From positions 19,705,041 to 19,769,040 of the forward strand of contig JAQNBH010000002.1 in NCBI GenBank assembly GCA_028752905.1: DNA of 64,000 bases. The letters run 5' to 3'. The DNA comes from Cladorhizidae sp. MBARI D1340-BT2 (Eukaryota; Porifera; Demospongiae; Poecilosclerida; Cladorhizidae). The notes beneath the pieces are model-generated. The model was not told where the DNA came from. It saw nothing but the letters and a program-made list of their open reading frames with translations, and ran no database searches. Position 1 is the stretch's first letter, and each line of letters starts with the position of its first letter. The position numbers and the translations under genes were made by a program. Below, piece after piece: positions 33,445 to 44,103 of the stretch.

Positions 33445-35067
33445 AACACACAGAACATGTAGAGTAGGAATGCATGGACACACAGAACATGTAGAGTAGG
33501 AATGCATGGACACACAGAACATGTAGAGTAGGAATGCATGGACACACAGAACATGTAGAGTAGGAATGCATGGACACACAGAACATGTAGAGTAGAAATG
33601 CATGGACACACAGAACATGTAGAGTAGGAATGCATGGACACACAGAACATGTAGAGTAGGAATGCATGGACACACAGAACATGTAGAGTAGGAATGCATG
33701 GACACACAGAACATGTAGAGTAGGAATGCATGGACACACAGAACATGTAGAGTAGGAATGCATGGACACACAGAACATGTAGAGTAGGAATGCATGGACA
33801 CACAGAACATGTAGAGTAGGAATGCATGAACACACAGAACATGTAGAGTAGGAATGCATGGACACACAGAACATGTAGAGTAGGAATGCATGGACACACA
33901 GAACATGTAGAGTAGGAATGCATGGACACACAGAACATGTAGAGTAGGAATGCATGGACACACAGAACATGTAGAGTAGGAATGCATGGACACACAGAAC
34001 ATGTAGAGTAGGAATGCATGGACACACAGAATATGTAGAGTAGGAATGCATGGACACACAGAATATGTAGAGTAGGAATACATGGACACTCAGAACATGT
34101 AGAGTAGGAATGCATGAACACACAGAACATGTAGAGTAGGAATGCATGGACACACAAAACATGTAGAGTAGGAATGCATGGACACACAGAACATGTAGAG
34201 TAGGAATGCATGGACACACAGAACATGTAGAGTAGGAATGCATGGACACACAGAACATGTAGAGTAGGAATGCATGGACACACAGAACATGTAGAGTAGG
34301 AATGCATGGACACACAGAATATGTAGAGTAGGAATACATGGACACTCAGAACATGTAGAGTAGGAATGCATGGACACACAGAACATGTAGAGTAGGAATG
34401 CATGGACACACAGAACATGTAGAGTAGGAATGCATGGACACACAGAACATGTAGAGTTGGAATGCATGGACACACAGAATATGTAGAGTAGGAATGCATG
34501 GATACACAGAACATGTAGAGTAGGAATGCATGGACACTCAGAACATGTAGAGTAGGAATGCATGGACACACAGAATATGTAGAGTAGGAATACATGGACA
34601 CTCAGAACATGTAGAGTAGGAATGCATGAACACACAGAACATGTAGAGTAGGAATGCATGAACACACAGTACATGTAGAGTAGGAATGCATGGACACACA
34701 GAACATGTAGAGTAGGAATGCATGGACACACAGAACATGTAGAGTAGGAATGCATAGACACACAGAACATGTAGAGTAGGAATGCATGGACACACAGAAC
34801 ATGTAGAGTAGGAATGCATGGACACACAGAACATGTAGAGTAGGAATGCATGGACACACAGAATATGTAGAGTAGGAATACATGGACACTCAGAACATGT
34901 AGAGTAGGAATGCATGGACACACAGAACATGTAGAGTAGGAATGCATGGACACACAGAACATGTAGAGTAGGAATGCATGGACACACAGAACATGTAGAG
35001 TAGGAATGCTTGGACACACAGAACATGTAGAGTAGGAATGCATGGACATGCAGAACATGTAGAGTAG
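33445..35067 (+). repeat. 32-bp minisatellite, about 51 copies
   Basis: Exact 32-bp periodicity of ACACACAGAACATGTAGAGT followed by AGGAATGCATGG with few substitutions and no indels. Because 32 is not a multiple of three and the unit has no stop in any - strand frame, all three - strand frames stay open for up to 393 codons with a 32-residue peptide period. Variants GAATATGTAG and ATACATGGACACTCAG recur together at 34,070, 34,320, 34,580 and 34,865, indicating a higher-order unit of about 250-290 bp. Confidence 0.97.
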
Positions 35068-36107
35068 ATCCTCACACGAAGTATCCTTGGTATCTCCCTT
35101 AGTGTAGAGTGACCATATGTGGGCATACACCTAAAAGCCATAATATTCACTGTAGCTCGACGGAGAGACTGAGAGTAATTTGGCCATGGAGTATACTCAT
35201 GTACTCTTGGAATTTACTCCTATATACTTCTTTACATGCATGGGTGCGTGATGTAGCAGCAGGTCTATGGAAGAGGGTGAGGATAGTGAGAGGGTGTTGA
35301 ATTGACTTCCTGGAGTCACCCTTGGTTTCTTCCATGCAGTGCATGCATGTATATAATATATGTGTTGTTAGTCTGGCAAAACCAATCCCTTGCCTGATTG
35401 CAACACTGGCTGTACTGCATTAACATCACACAGACTGGGGTCTGGGGGAGACTTGACATAATCCCCATGTTCTTACAGAAATCTTGGTAGAACTGGTGAA
35501 CTGCGAGTTCTCACATGACTGGAGATTGGAATATGTTGAAGGTGGGATGGTCTCCTCTGGGGGAGTGTTTAGGACACACTGGAAGGCATGCACATTAACC
35601 TGCTTCATTTGCTAGCATCCTCAATAACACATGATGCACCTCTCAGACCCACCTTCCTCCCCTGCCGTCCCCTCCCCTGGCTCCAGCTGACATTCCCAGA
35701 GCTTGATTAGAATTCTACGGGTATATGACTCAGTATTCTGTAATCTTAGTGCACCAGATTCATGGCAAGGGCCCACAGATCCTTCTCCATGTGCAAATTA
35801 AGCAATACCTCCAGTGCTGTGATAAAGTTGCTGGTCAGTGTACACACACACATGCATGGACATACAAATGCACATACATGCATACACACCCATGCATATA
35901 AATTCATACACATACACATGCACATACATACAAACACACTTACATATACACACATACACACACACAACATGCACATGTGTGTGTAGTTATGGTGCGTATT
36001 GATGTGGCATGTATGTGGACCTAATCTCCACAGTGATGCTGGTTTTGTGGAAAGGGTGGGATGAGTGAAGGCATGTGTATTTGTAGTGTGAATATATATA
36101 TATATAT
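35068..36107 (+). other. Spacer with CA-rich tract
   Basis: No recognised gene. A CA/TG-rich tract at 35,845-35,985 mixes ACACACAC, CATGCA and CATACA words and creates open frames on both strands. An (AT)n run at 36,091-36,107 is the insertion site of the hAT element that follows. Confidence 0.5.
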
Positions 36108-38922
36108 CAGTGGCGGAGAAAACAGGGGGGGAAGGGGGGCTCTGGCCCCCCCAATTTTTATACTGGGGGAGCTAAGCCTCCCAATTTTTTGTCAATGTCA
36201 ACATGTTTAGTTTGATCATTCATGAACTGCCTTTTTAATTACAGATAGAACTTACTTGTGCATGTTATTATAATTGAACTATAATCCATTAGTGCACTGA
36301 GGTGGCTACACTGACACTTGACTTGTGCTTATTATAATGCCAATTAACCAACTTGCAAGCTCAGCATCTAGACCACATGGGCATATAGCATTACATGTAT
36401 AACCATTATCAGATAACAGGTTGATTTGTAGGCTAGCTACATTATGTCTAAGCGACATGCCTCACTGAAAAGTTGGTCCAGTAAAGCAAAGAAAACTGAG
36501 GAACTGGAAGATAGTTCAGAAGCCGGTGATTGTAATGAATCTGAAGCAATGGTTGTCCTTGGCAGTGATGAAAAAGGATATGCTCAACATGGAAGTCCAG
36601 AAAATGTAGAGCAGCATTCAATGAGATAAACTCAAACTCTCCTATCTTACCAACCCCTAATTATGCTGAAATTTCAAATCAGTGCTTGTCACAATGTTGT
36701 TGTAGCGATGCAGAAGCTTTTCAACCAGTTGATAAATCAACACTAGCACTATTGGTATCTAAATAGAGACATTTTGGTATAAAGAGTTTCCTTGGCTTAA
36801 TATTTGAATTACACAAAAGAAAGTATTTTGTCTTTATTGTCGTTATAGCAGCAAGCGTAGTTTACTTTCATTCAGTAAAATGGGGGAGATTGCTTTTACT
36901 AAATCAGGATTCCAGAATTGGAAAAATGCCTTGGAAAAGTTCAGAGGACATGAAGTTTTCGCATACTCATAGAGAAGCAAAAATTAAATGGATAGCTCGT
37001 GAGATGCCAACAATTGCGAGCCAGCTGAGCTGCCACATGCAACAATTTCAGCAAACCCGAAGAGAAGGACTGCTAATGCGGCATACGATATCCAAACAAT
37101 AGCCATACTGAATCAGAAGGGAACTTACAACAGTTTCTGCTGGTTTTGAGTGAGAATACTGAAAAAATGAATCAAAGAAAACTGATTCACTAGTCATCAG
37201 TCAGTTAATGAGCAAATTTATATTCTAGGGCAGACACTACTTCAAACCCTTTTAAAGAAAATGAAAAAGACTGAACCAGTATGGTTCTCTGATAGGGAAC
37301 CAATGTTATCAACAGTCAACAGCTTGATTTGTCCATCTGCTGGGTGAATTACTGACTATGAAGTACGAGAAGATTCAATTGGCTTATTTAGTGTTCCTGA
37401 CAATAGAGCAGAGACTCTTTTCACAGTAATCAAAGATCTACTGATTTGATGCAGCCTCCCTCCCATTATCATTATGTTGAGGACAGGCCTATGATGGAGC
37501 TGCCAACATGCAGGGAAGAAAATCTGACAAGGTTTAGAAATGAATACCCTTCTGCAATTACACTGCATTGTTGTGCACATTCACTGAATCTTTGCTTACA
37601 GGATGTTGGAAGGAAGCTTGCAATTATCAGAGATGGTCTCGAAACAGTGAAGGAAATAAGCAAGCTCATTTGTCTATCTGCGAAATGACAATATCTCTTT
37701 TTATTGAAGTTGGAGACAAGTGGAGGTATTAGTCTGAAGCCATTATGTCCTACCAGATGGACAGCATGAACTGTTGCCATTCTCAAAGACTACACTCTAT
37801 TGTTAGAGGCATTGGAGGAAATGAATTCAACAACACATCATGAATATGGTTTAAAAGCTGCTGTCTTGATTCACTATTTGGCAAAATTCAGCACTTTATT
37901 TGGTCTCCCAACTCAGTCACTTTTTATTAACAGAGCAAGTTTCTTTCACTTTGCAAAAATAAGACATAGCTTTGCATGAAGCACTCTCTGCTGTTGATGC
38001 TGCCAAGATATTCTTCAAACGAAACAGGACAGATGAAAATTTCGACAGGTTATATGACAAGTGTGTCACCATTGCTGAAAAGTTCAATATTGGCCAACCA
38101 GAATTACCTCGTTACAGAAGGCATCCTCCACATTTTGAAAGTGCGAGTGAACCACACCTTTTTATGTCTGCAAAGGCATACTTTCGGCAAATGTTCTTTG
38201 AAGCATGTGACCTGCTCTATGGTGAGTTGGAAGACAGGTTTAGTAAACAGTAATTGAAAAAACTCTTGTGGGTGCAGCAAATGGCAATGATTATGAAGAC
38301 AGCATGGAAGAGCTGAAGAAATCTTGCTACAAAGATTATGTCAATATGTCAGACTTAGCCAGACACCTCCAACTGTTGTCAAGCAAGGTATATAGCCCTG
38401 AAGTGAAGAAAGTCACTTCTGTACAGACGATCTGTGATGTAATGAACAAGAAAAGCATTTACAAAACAATGCTACCAACTGTGCATCAGCTCCTTCGTCT
38501 CTATCTAACAATCCCTGTTACATCTGCAACGGCCTTTTCTGCACTAAAGCGTGTCTTAACGTACACAAGGTCTACGATGACTGAAGTAAGGCTTAATAAT
38601 TGCTTGCTTCTCCATGTCCACAAAGATTTAACTGACTCACTTGACTTGGTTTCAGTCGCCAATGAATTTATTAACGAAAGAAGTTTTGGGGAAGCTTTCC
38701 TTGATGTGTTATATTTATCTTTGTACACACAATCATGCAAAAAATACGCCATTGAGTCCTTTAAATTAAATTTGTCAGTTGAGTGAGAATCCATGGGAGG
38801 AAGTATAATAATTGTTCCACAAATTAGCTAGTAGATATGGCTAGACAAGGTTGGCATAGTCCACAAAATTTCTGCATGCATATCTCAGCCCCCCCACTTT
38901 TCATCTCCTGTCTCCTCCCCTG
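36108..38922 (+). mobile_element. hAT transposon, ZMYM1-like, inactive
   Basis: A 2.8-kb element with imperfect terminal inverted repeats: left CAGTGGCGGAGAAAACAGG, right (inverted) CAGGGGAGGAGACAGG, each followed inward by a C/G run and AATTTT or AAAAGT. Both flanks are AT-rich, so the target duplication cannot be read with confidence. Inside is a + strand transposase in pieces. Its start MSKRHASLKSWSSK and its TTF-type zinc finger, DDE-like and dimerisation segments are all present but separated by frameshifts and stops. The layout is that of the zinc finger MYM-type protein 1 family of domesticated and live hAT genes. Confidence 0.85.
36444..38786 (+). pseudogene. ZMYM1-like hAT transposase, frameshifted
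   Basis: Segments in order: N-terminus MSKRHASLKSWSSKAKK (36,444); TTF-type zinc finger VFCLYCRYSSKRSLLSFSK and FTKSGFQNWKNALEKFRGHE (about 36,825-36,950) with the following SHTHREAKIKW in another frame; AYDGAANMQG (about 37,490) continuing in the next frame as FRNEYPSAITLHCCAHSLNL; LKPLCPTRWT (37,735); MHEALSAVDAAKIFFKRNRT (37,972) and YFRQMFFEACDLLYGELEDR; and the C-terminal hAT dimerisation region LRLYLTIPVTSATAFSALKR to MTEVRLNNCLLLHVHKD (38,490-38,630). Transposase cuts and pastes the element. At least five frameshifts or stops show it is dead, though the last 172 codons are still open. Confidence 0.85.
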
Positions 38923-38930
38923 TATAATAT

Positions 38931-39995
38931 GTGGTGTGTGGGTGCCCTTGGCCTCTGCATCTGTTGCTATATAAACACAGAGTACAAATCAAAACTTGTG
39001 CAGTGTCAATAGGTTTCACCCACGATTGAACAGACACAAAATCCCCCACCCCTTACCTTTGCTGTGGGAATGCTTTCAAGCTGGTGGCAGCCAGTGGTTT
39101 TTTAGTACATCCATGCACACACCTACAGTTGAGAATGATGGTTATAATAAGACTATATTATGGCTACTGATTTTCTGCATATATTTCGACACGAAATAAT
39201 CCCACAAAACTTCCCACTATTGGAAGGACATGGGGAAGGGAGAGTGAAGGAGCCTCACAAGATTGAACTGGGAACTTTGATAACTAAGTGAATGGATTCC
39301 ACATGAAACAGAAAACTTACATACCGAAGCAAACTGATACACTCTCAAAATGTCCCCTCTCTCTACATATATTATATATACACACATACAAAACGAATAT
39401 GAATATCTCGGTTTTCCCCTCTTTCTCACATAAAATATCTCAGTTTTCCCCTGTCTCTACATATATTATATATACACACACAAGACGAATATGAATATCT
39501 CAGTTTTCCCCTCACTCTACATATAAACCCACACACACGAGACGAATATTAATCTCGGTTTTCCCCTCTCTCCACATATACTATATATATGCACATACAA
39601 GATGAATATGAATATCTTGGTTTTCCCCTTCTCTACATATATTATATATACACATGCATACTATGAATATCTCGGTTCTGAAATATACTTTTTGTCAGGA
39701 GTAGAAACACACAAAAGTAACCACAATAATGGCAAGAAAAATGAAGGGAAGAAATGTTTCTGTTTGTGTGTATTATTGAAATTGGCACACATGCACACAC
39801 ACACAAATGGAGCAAAGAGCACACATGTGTATACAACAACAGATAAAGGATAGGATCAGGCATTGAATGGCTTGTATGCTGCTGTTCGAGGAAGCCAACA
39901 TCTAGACCATAGCTTCCTCCACCTCACACACTGCAGCCAAAGTTGCAGTGAGAAATAGTATATCAACACAAGGGTGACTTGGATGAGAAACACCG
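38931..39995 (+). repeat. Spacer with 60-75 bp tandem repeat
   Basis: At 39,330-39,680 five imperfect units contain GAATATCTCGGTTTTCCCCT, CTCTACATATATTATATATA and CACACAAGACGAATATGAAT. The rest (38,931-39,330 and 39,680-39,995) shows no gene; the short open frames come from the repeat. Confidence 0.75.
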
Positions 39996-40705
39996 CACAT
40001 GGGAGTAGCCAGGATATATTTTTTGGTGGGGTAAAGTTGGTGGGCAGCATGTCACAATGTATGTGTATATATAGCATGTGGCCCAGAAAGTTTTTTTTTA
40101 GTTGGGCAATCTGTTTAGTTGGGCAGTCAGGTTAAAAAAATCATGGGATAACTATATACATGCTATCTGCATATATGCAGTTCACCAGCCCTTTGTTTTC
40201 TGATATTGGGATTAAATAGTAGAAGAAACATAAGAAACTATAGGAATAATACAACTATAGCATATACAGTTTATGTTAGAGGTCCAATTCTCGTTTTATG
40301 ACATTTCAGAACATTTTCTCCAGGGATGTCCATGTCTCTAAAGTAAACCTAAACCACAGAGCCTTTCTTCCATCATGGTTGATCTACTCCAACTCTTTAG
40401 TCGACGCATGGCTGAAAATGACCGTTCACATGGAACAGAACCAACTGGTAAGGTTAAAATGAGTTTGAGAATAGCATGAATATTTGGAAAGAATTCCCAG
40501 TCAGCCAATTTAAGAGTGTCCAAAATCCAAAAGTGTCAACTTTTTAATTTCTTCTTGGGTCATGTCACAACATTTTGCTCTCCACATTTCTAGCTCAGAT
40601 GTAAAGCATCCGACATTAGGCAGGTCAGACCCATAAAAGTTGACTGTTAAATCCTTACCAATTATGCCAATTCTGCTATAGAGAGTATATCAATTATGCT
40701 CCCAG
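39996..40705 (-). pseudogene. Second hAT transposase fragment (C-terminus)
   Basis: The - strand reads SRIGIIGKDLTVNFYGSDLP, NVGCFTSELEMWRAK and TQEEIKKLTLLDFGHS, then after one frameshift FFPNIHAILKLILTLPVGSV, PCERSFSAMRRLKSWSRSTM and MEERLCGLGLL. The PCERSFSxxRRLKxxxRSxM block is the signature of the hAT C-terminal dimerisation domain. The element edge appears as GGGAGTAGCCAGGATATATT near 40,001, similar to hAT termini that read GGGCGTAGCCAGGATT. The catalytic upstream part is missing. It is a different subfamily from the neighbouring ZMYM1-like copy and lies in the opposite orientation. Confidence 0.78.
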
Positions 40706-40993
40706 AATACCAGTTATGCTCATACATAATTTGGAAAGCCATAAGTACAGGATAACTGAGTGTGATTTTTACCAGGGCAAGTTTAGTATAGCAGCCTGTA
40801 CTGAGTGCAGTTTTTAAGCGCCCTGGTTGCCCTTATGGTAGCTACTCCACTGCCGGGTGCACAGCCGCATACCTTATACTTCATTAAAACATGAATGGTG
40901 GTGGAATAAACATCCTCGTAGAGTTGTAACTGAGCATAAAACCAAGCTCCTTCCCAGCCACCACTTTATCCACTCCTCCCAAATATTTCTTAC

Positions 40994-41194
40994 GAGTATA
41001 GTTGTAATCTGATTATCATCCATGTCAATGTACAAGTAGTCAAACATCACATTGGTGTAGAAATCCAGTTGACTGACGGCATCAACTTCCACAACCACGT
41101 AATAGTACCCACTGTGACCGTGTGAAACTTGTCCTCTGTTGGTAACAATCATCGCGTCATTGGATAGATGAATGCTCAAGGAACGCTTTAGTGT
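40994..41194 (-). CDS. Putative exon, extracellular-type domain of unknown family
   Basis: A 201-nt - strand frame, phase 0 on both sides, between an acceptor GTGATGCAG and a good donor CTC|GTAAGA. It encodes TLKRSLSIHLSNDAMIVTNR, then VSHGHSGYYYVVVEVDAVSQ and LDFYTNVMFDYLYIDMDDNQ. The alternation of hydrophobic and polar residues suggests a beta-rich domain, but I do not recognise the family. It lies downstream of a - strand frame with a membrane segment at 41,372-41,689, and a linking exon at about 41,253-41,364 (KAPTNTDQEGAYSARSIIQL...) with a weak donor could join them. Gene structure is uncertain. Confidence 0.4.
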
Positions 41195-41371
41195 CTGCAT
41201 CACACAGCACCATATATGCTAACATTTTTGAAGGAGTGGTCTCAAAGGTTGCTATATGGCGACTTGAAGACTGATGTTTGATATTTTCTCGAGTACAAAG
41301 GTCAGTTGAATTATACTTCGGGCACTATAAGCTCCTTCTTGGTCAGTGTTCGTTGGGGCTTTCCTGTGTAG

Positions 41372-41689
41372 CTAGCTATATTCAATCTCATCTTTAGGAA
41401 TGGACAGAATGTTCATCTGAAGGCTGCCCCTGTTATCGTTGAACGTGTCACTAGCTGTTTCATTCATTTGGATTTGGCCATACACAAAGAGTTGCCAAGG
41501 TAACAAATGCTCATAGTCAATGACGTCCCTGGCAACAGCAAGGGATTTATCAAGAGGTATTGTGCCATACGTAATGCTGCTTACTAAAGCACAGCTGAGG
41601 ACCAAGAGAAGAATGGGAACTGTAACTGGTAGCAAGAGACACAATGGAGCCTTGACTGCATGACTATAAGGCTTCTTTGATCTGTGCAT
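41372..41689 (-). CDS. Putative signal-anchor membrane protein, first exon
   Basis: An open frame of 105 codons from ATG at 41,689. The N-terminus MHRSKKPYSHAVKAPL is basic and is followed by about 25 hydrophobic residues (CLLLPVTVPILLLVLSCALV), so a type II signal anchor or uncleaved signal peptide is likely. The remaining part (TYGTIPLDKSLAVARDVIDY...) is polar with one N-glycosylation sequon (NET) and would face the lumen or exterior. No family is recognised. The frame could start further upstream at 41,803, but that part is made of a local tandem repeat. How it is spliced onward to 40,994-41,194 is unclear. Confidence 0.45.
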   Translation of the reverse strand: MHRSKKPYSHAVKAPLCLLLPVTVPILLLVLSCALVSSITYGTIPLDKSLAVARDVIDYEHLLPWQLFVYGQIQMNETASDTFNDNRGSLQMNILSIPKDEIEYS

Positions 41690-41699
41690 ATTATACAAC

Positions 41700-41915
41700 A
41701 AAGTAACTGGACTTGATTGGTAATGGTGAATCCAATAGTGATAGTGGTGGTTCATGCAAATCACATGAAGTAACTGGACCTGTATTGGTAATGGTGGATC
41801 CAATAGTCACAGTGAGGTGATCGAAGCAAATCACATTAAGTAACTGGACCTGTATTGATCCAATAGTGATGGTGAGGTGGTCAATGCAAATCACATTAAG
41901 TAATGGAAAGTTAAC
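41700..41915 (-). repeat. Tandem repeat, about 60-65 bp, three copies
   Basis: Units contain GCAAATCACATTAAGTAACT, GGACCTGTATTGGTAATGG and TCCAATAGTGATGGTGAGGT. It lies immediately upstream of the putative start codon at 41,689. Confidence 0.8.
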
Positions 41916-42097
41916 TGATTGACTTCGACATCTAGAACACAAACACAATAAGCTACAGGTTGGTATAAGAAACAGCTCCTTTGAGGTAAGCAAACTAAAA
42001 GCTTTGCATCGCCATATACATATCTTGTCTATGTCTATAACAGAACATTAGCAAAGATATCTATCCTGTAGTACCCCTTTTCTCAAGAGAAAGGGAT

Positions 42098-42207
42098 TCA
42101 GAGAAGGGCTACAGAAAATGCCATAACGGCCAGGAAGAGACCGTTCATGATGGCATTTATGATTGTTGATCTTCCTGTGCTTTCATTTTTCTTGCTCCTC
42201 CCATAAA
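42098..42207 (-). CDS. Putative terminal exon with C-terminal membrane segment
   Basis: 110 nt after the acceptor CTTTTCTTCCAG, entering in phase 1 and ending at TGA (42,098-42,100). It encodes YGRSKKNESTGRSTI and INAIMNGLFLAVMAFSVALL. The C-terminal hydrophobic run directly before the stop suggests a tail anchor or a GPI-attachment signal. It lies upstream, on the same strand, of the small membrane-protein frame at 41,689, so it would be the end of a separate gene. Its earlier exons were not found. Confidence 0.42.
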
Positions 42208-42324
42208 CTGGAAGAAAAGTTCATGACTATTACATAAAAAAGCAGCAAGCTACTGTGTATGTGCATGGGGAAAATCGATATAAAAGCCATTACGGTTCAT
42301 TTTTTATAATTTAATTTGTGGGAA

Positions 42325-42775
42325 CAAATAAGCTTAGCACTGCCAAACTAACAACAAACAAGCTTAGCACCTCCAAACTAACAACAAACAAGCTAGGCAC
42401 CACCAAACTAGCTTAGCACCTCCTAACTAACAACAAACAAGCTTTGCACCCCTAAACTAACAACAAACAAGCTTGGCATCCCCAAACTAATAAAAGCTTA
42501 GCACCCCCGAACTAACAACAAACAAGCTTAGCACCCCCAAACTAATAAAAACAAGCTTCGCATCGCCAAGCTAATAAAAAACAAGCTTAGCAACCCCGAG
42601 ATAGGAACAAATAAGCTTAGCACTGCCAAACTAACAACAAACAAGCTTAGCACCCCCAAACTAATAAAAACAAGCTTAGTACCCCCAAACTAATAAAAAC
42701 AAGCTTAGCCCCAAACTAACAAGAAACAAGCTTAGCACCCCAAACTAATAAAAACAAGCTTAGTACCGCCTTACC
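42325..42775 (+). repeat. Minisatellite, about 27-31 bp
   Basis: About fifteen copies of AACAAACAAGCTTAGCACCC followed by CCAAACTAA, with length variation caused by CAA and AAA changes. Each unit carries a HindIII-like AAGCTT. Confidence 0.93.
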
Positions 42776-42932
42776 GATATAGCAAATAGTTCAACCCATT
42801 GAAGCTTTCTGTCACCTGCTAATTCACCCCAGCATAAAGATTCAAGCCACCCAATCTAATAACACACTTTCCTCACATTTCTATCAATGGCAATAAGACC
42901 AACACACACTTTGCTCACACCTCTATTGTCAG

Positions 42933-43168
42933 AGGGCCACTCACAGGACCTACCTAAAGAAGAGCAACTTACATTCGAACAGTTGACATTAAATAATAAG
43001 AGTGAGATTGATGAATGTAATGAGAATGAGGAATGTGTGTACAAAGATCAAGGACCACGATACAAAGATCAAGGACCACTATCCACAGGATGTCTAGACA
43101 GTGAGAGTACTATGGGACCTGCTGGCAAAGAAGTTGTCAACAGGAACTCTGAGGTTTCTTCCGAATAA
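42933..43168 (+). CDS. Putative terminal exon, acidic protein of unknown function
   Basis: Follows the acceptor CCTCTATTGTCAG in phase 1 and ends with TAA followed by TGA. The product GHSQDLPKEEQLTFEQLTLN, then NKSEIDECNENEECVYKDQG and so on, is rich in Glu, Asp, Asn and Ser. It contains a short internal duplication (YKDQGPRYKDQGP) and looks disordered. No domain is recognised and no upstream exon was found. Amino-acid composition is coding-like, but a chance frame cannot be excluded. The antisense frame (43,137-43,343) contains a signal-peptide-like run, so the strand is not certain. Confidence 0.35.
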
Positions 43169-43529
43169 TGAAACACCTCATGACCAGCTGTGCCGAAACA
43201 GCCTGCAAATATAAAAAGAACAGAACTGTTATTAATGTTAGAATAGGTTGTATAGCAAGTGAACTTGAGTTATTGACATTGTTGTAATTTGGTAAAAGGC
43301 GGCACACCTCATTTGTGCCAAGTATCACTGATCTATTTCTCACTGAACTAGCTAAAGCTAGTCCCTTGCAGTCAAGGAACGGCAGGGAGGGTTAAACCAG
43401 TCACTAGAGTAGAGTGACTGAGTTCTGTCCAAGAAGGGTTGCTAGTAGGCAGACTAGTATCAGCAGGCTTGGACGAGAGAGCCATCTCTACACAGCTTGC
43501 ATAGCTAAGAAGCTGAGTTGGTGTGGGAG

Positions 43530-43760
43530 TAAACAGCTCACATCTATCAACGGCAATAAGACCAAAATACACTTTATTCACATCCCTAATGCAATAAGAC
43601 CAACAGACACTTTGCTCAAATCTCTATCAACAGCAATAAGACCAATAAACACTTTACACACATCTCTAATTCAATAAGACCAACACATACTTTGCTCACA
43701 TCTCTATCAATGGCAATAAGCCAACAAACACTTTGCTCACATATCTATCGAAGGCAATAG
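43530..43760 (+). repeat. Tandem repeat, about 40-48 bp, five copies
   Basis: Units of TATCAACGGCAATAAGACCA then ACACACACTTTGCTCACATC. A further copy lies upstream at 42,880-42,925, so the putative exon at 42,933 is flanked by the same repeat. 43,760-44,100 contains a - strand frame (GVTCKRMVYLAHRKQWILYL and onward to a stop at 43,928) of unknown origin. Confidence 0.8.
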
Positions 43761-44103
43761 GAGTGCCCACCAAAAGTCCATCCTAGTGAAGTCTGACACA
43801 GCATAAACAGTCGTCAGTGCCAACAGCTAGTCTGTGCCATGTTGAGCAGCTGGCATACAATACCCCTCCTTGATCCCTGGGATGGCTGCTGCTACCTTAG
43901 ACAGTCTCCCACTACCAGGCCACCTGGCTAAAGTGTGCATTCTACAATGTGCCGGAGGATGAAGAGGGTCTCTTGCCTCATTCCCATTATATCCTCCTGC
44001 TCCGAATTCCTGATAGTTGGCATGAATCCGTTAAAACATAGGTACAGAATCCATTGTTTTCTGTGAGCCAAGTAGACCATCCTCTTGCAGGTCACACCAA
44101 CTG

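Noticed and set aside
33445..35067. CRISPR-like repeat array
   Set aside because: Units are contiguous without unique spacers, and the sequence is from an intron-bearing eukaryote. The same applies to the 55-bp satellite arrays.
33305..35150. Long overlapping open frames on the - strand (up to 393 codons)
   Set aside because: They consist of the translated 32-bp minisatellite in each of three frames, with no non-repetitive protein context.
36100..38930. 8-bp target duplication of the ZMYM1-like hAT element
   Set aside because: Both flanks are AT repeats (ATATATAT against TATAATAT), so a match or mismatch there has no value.
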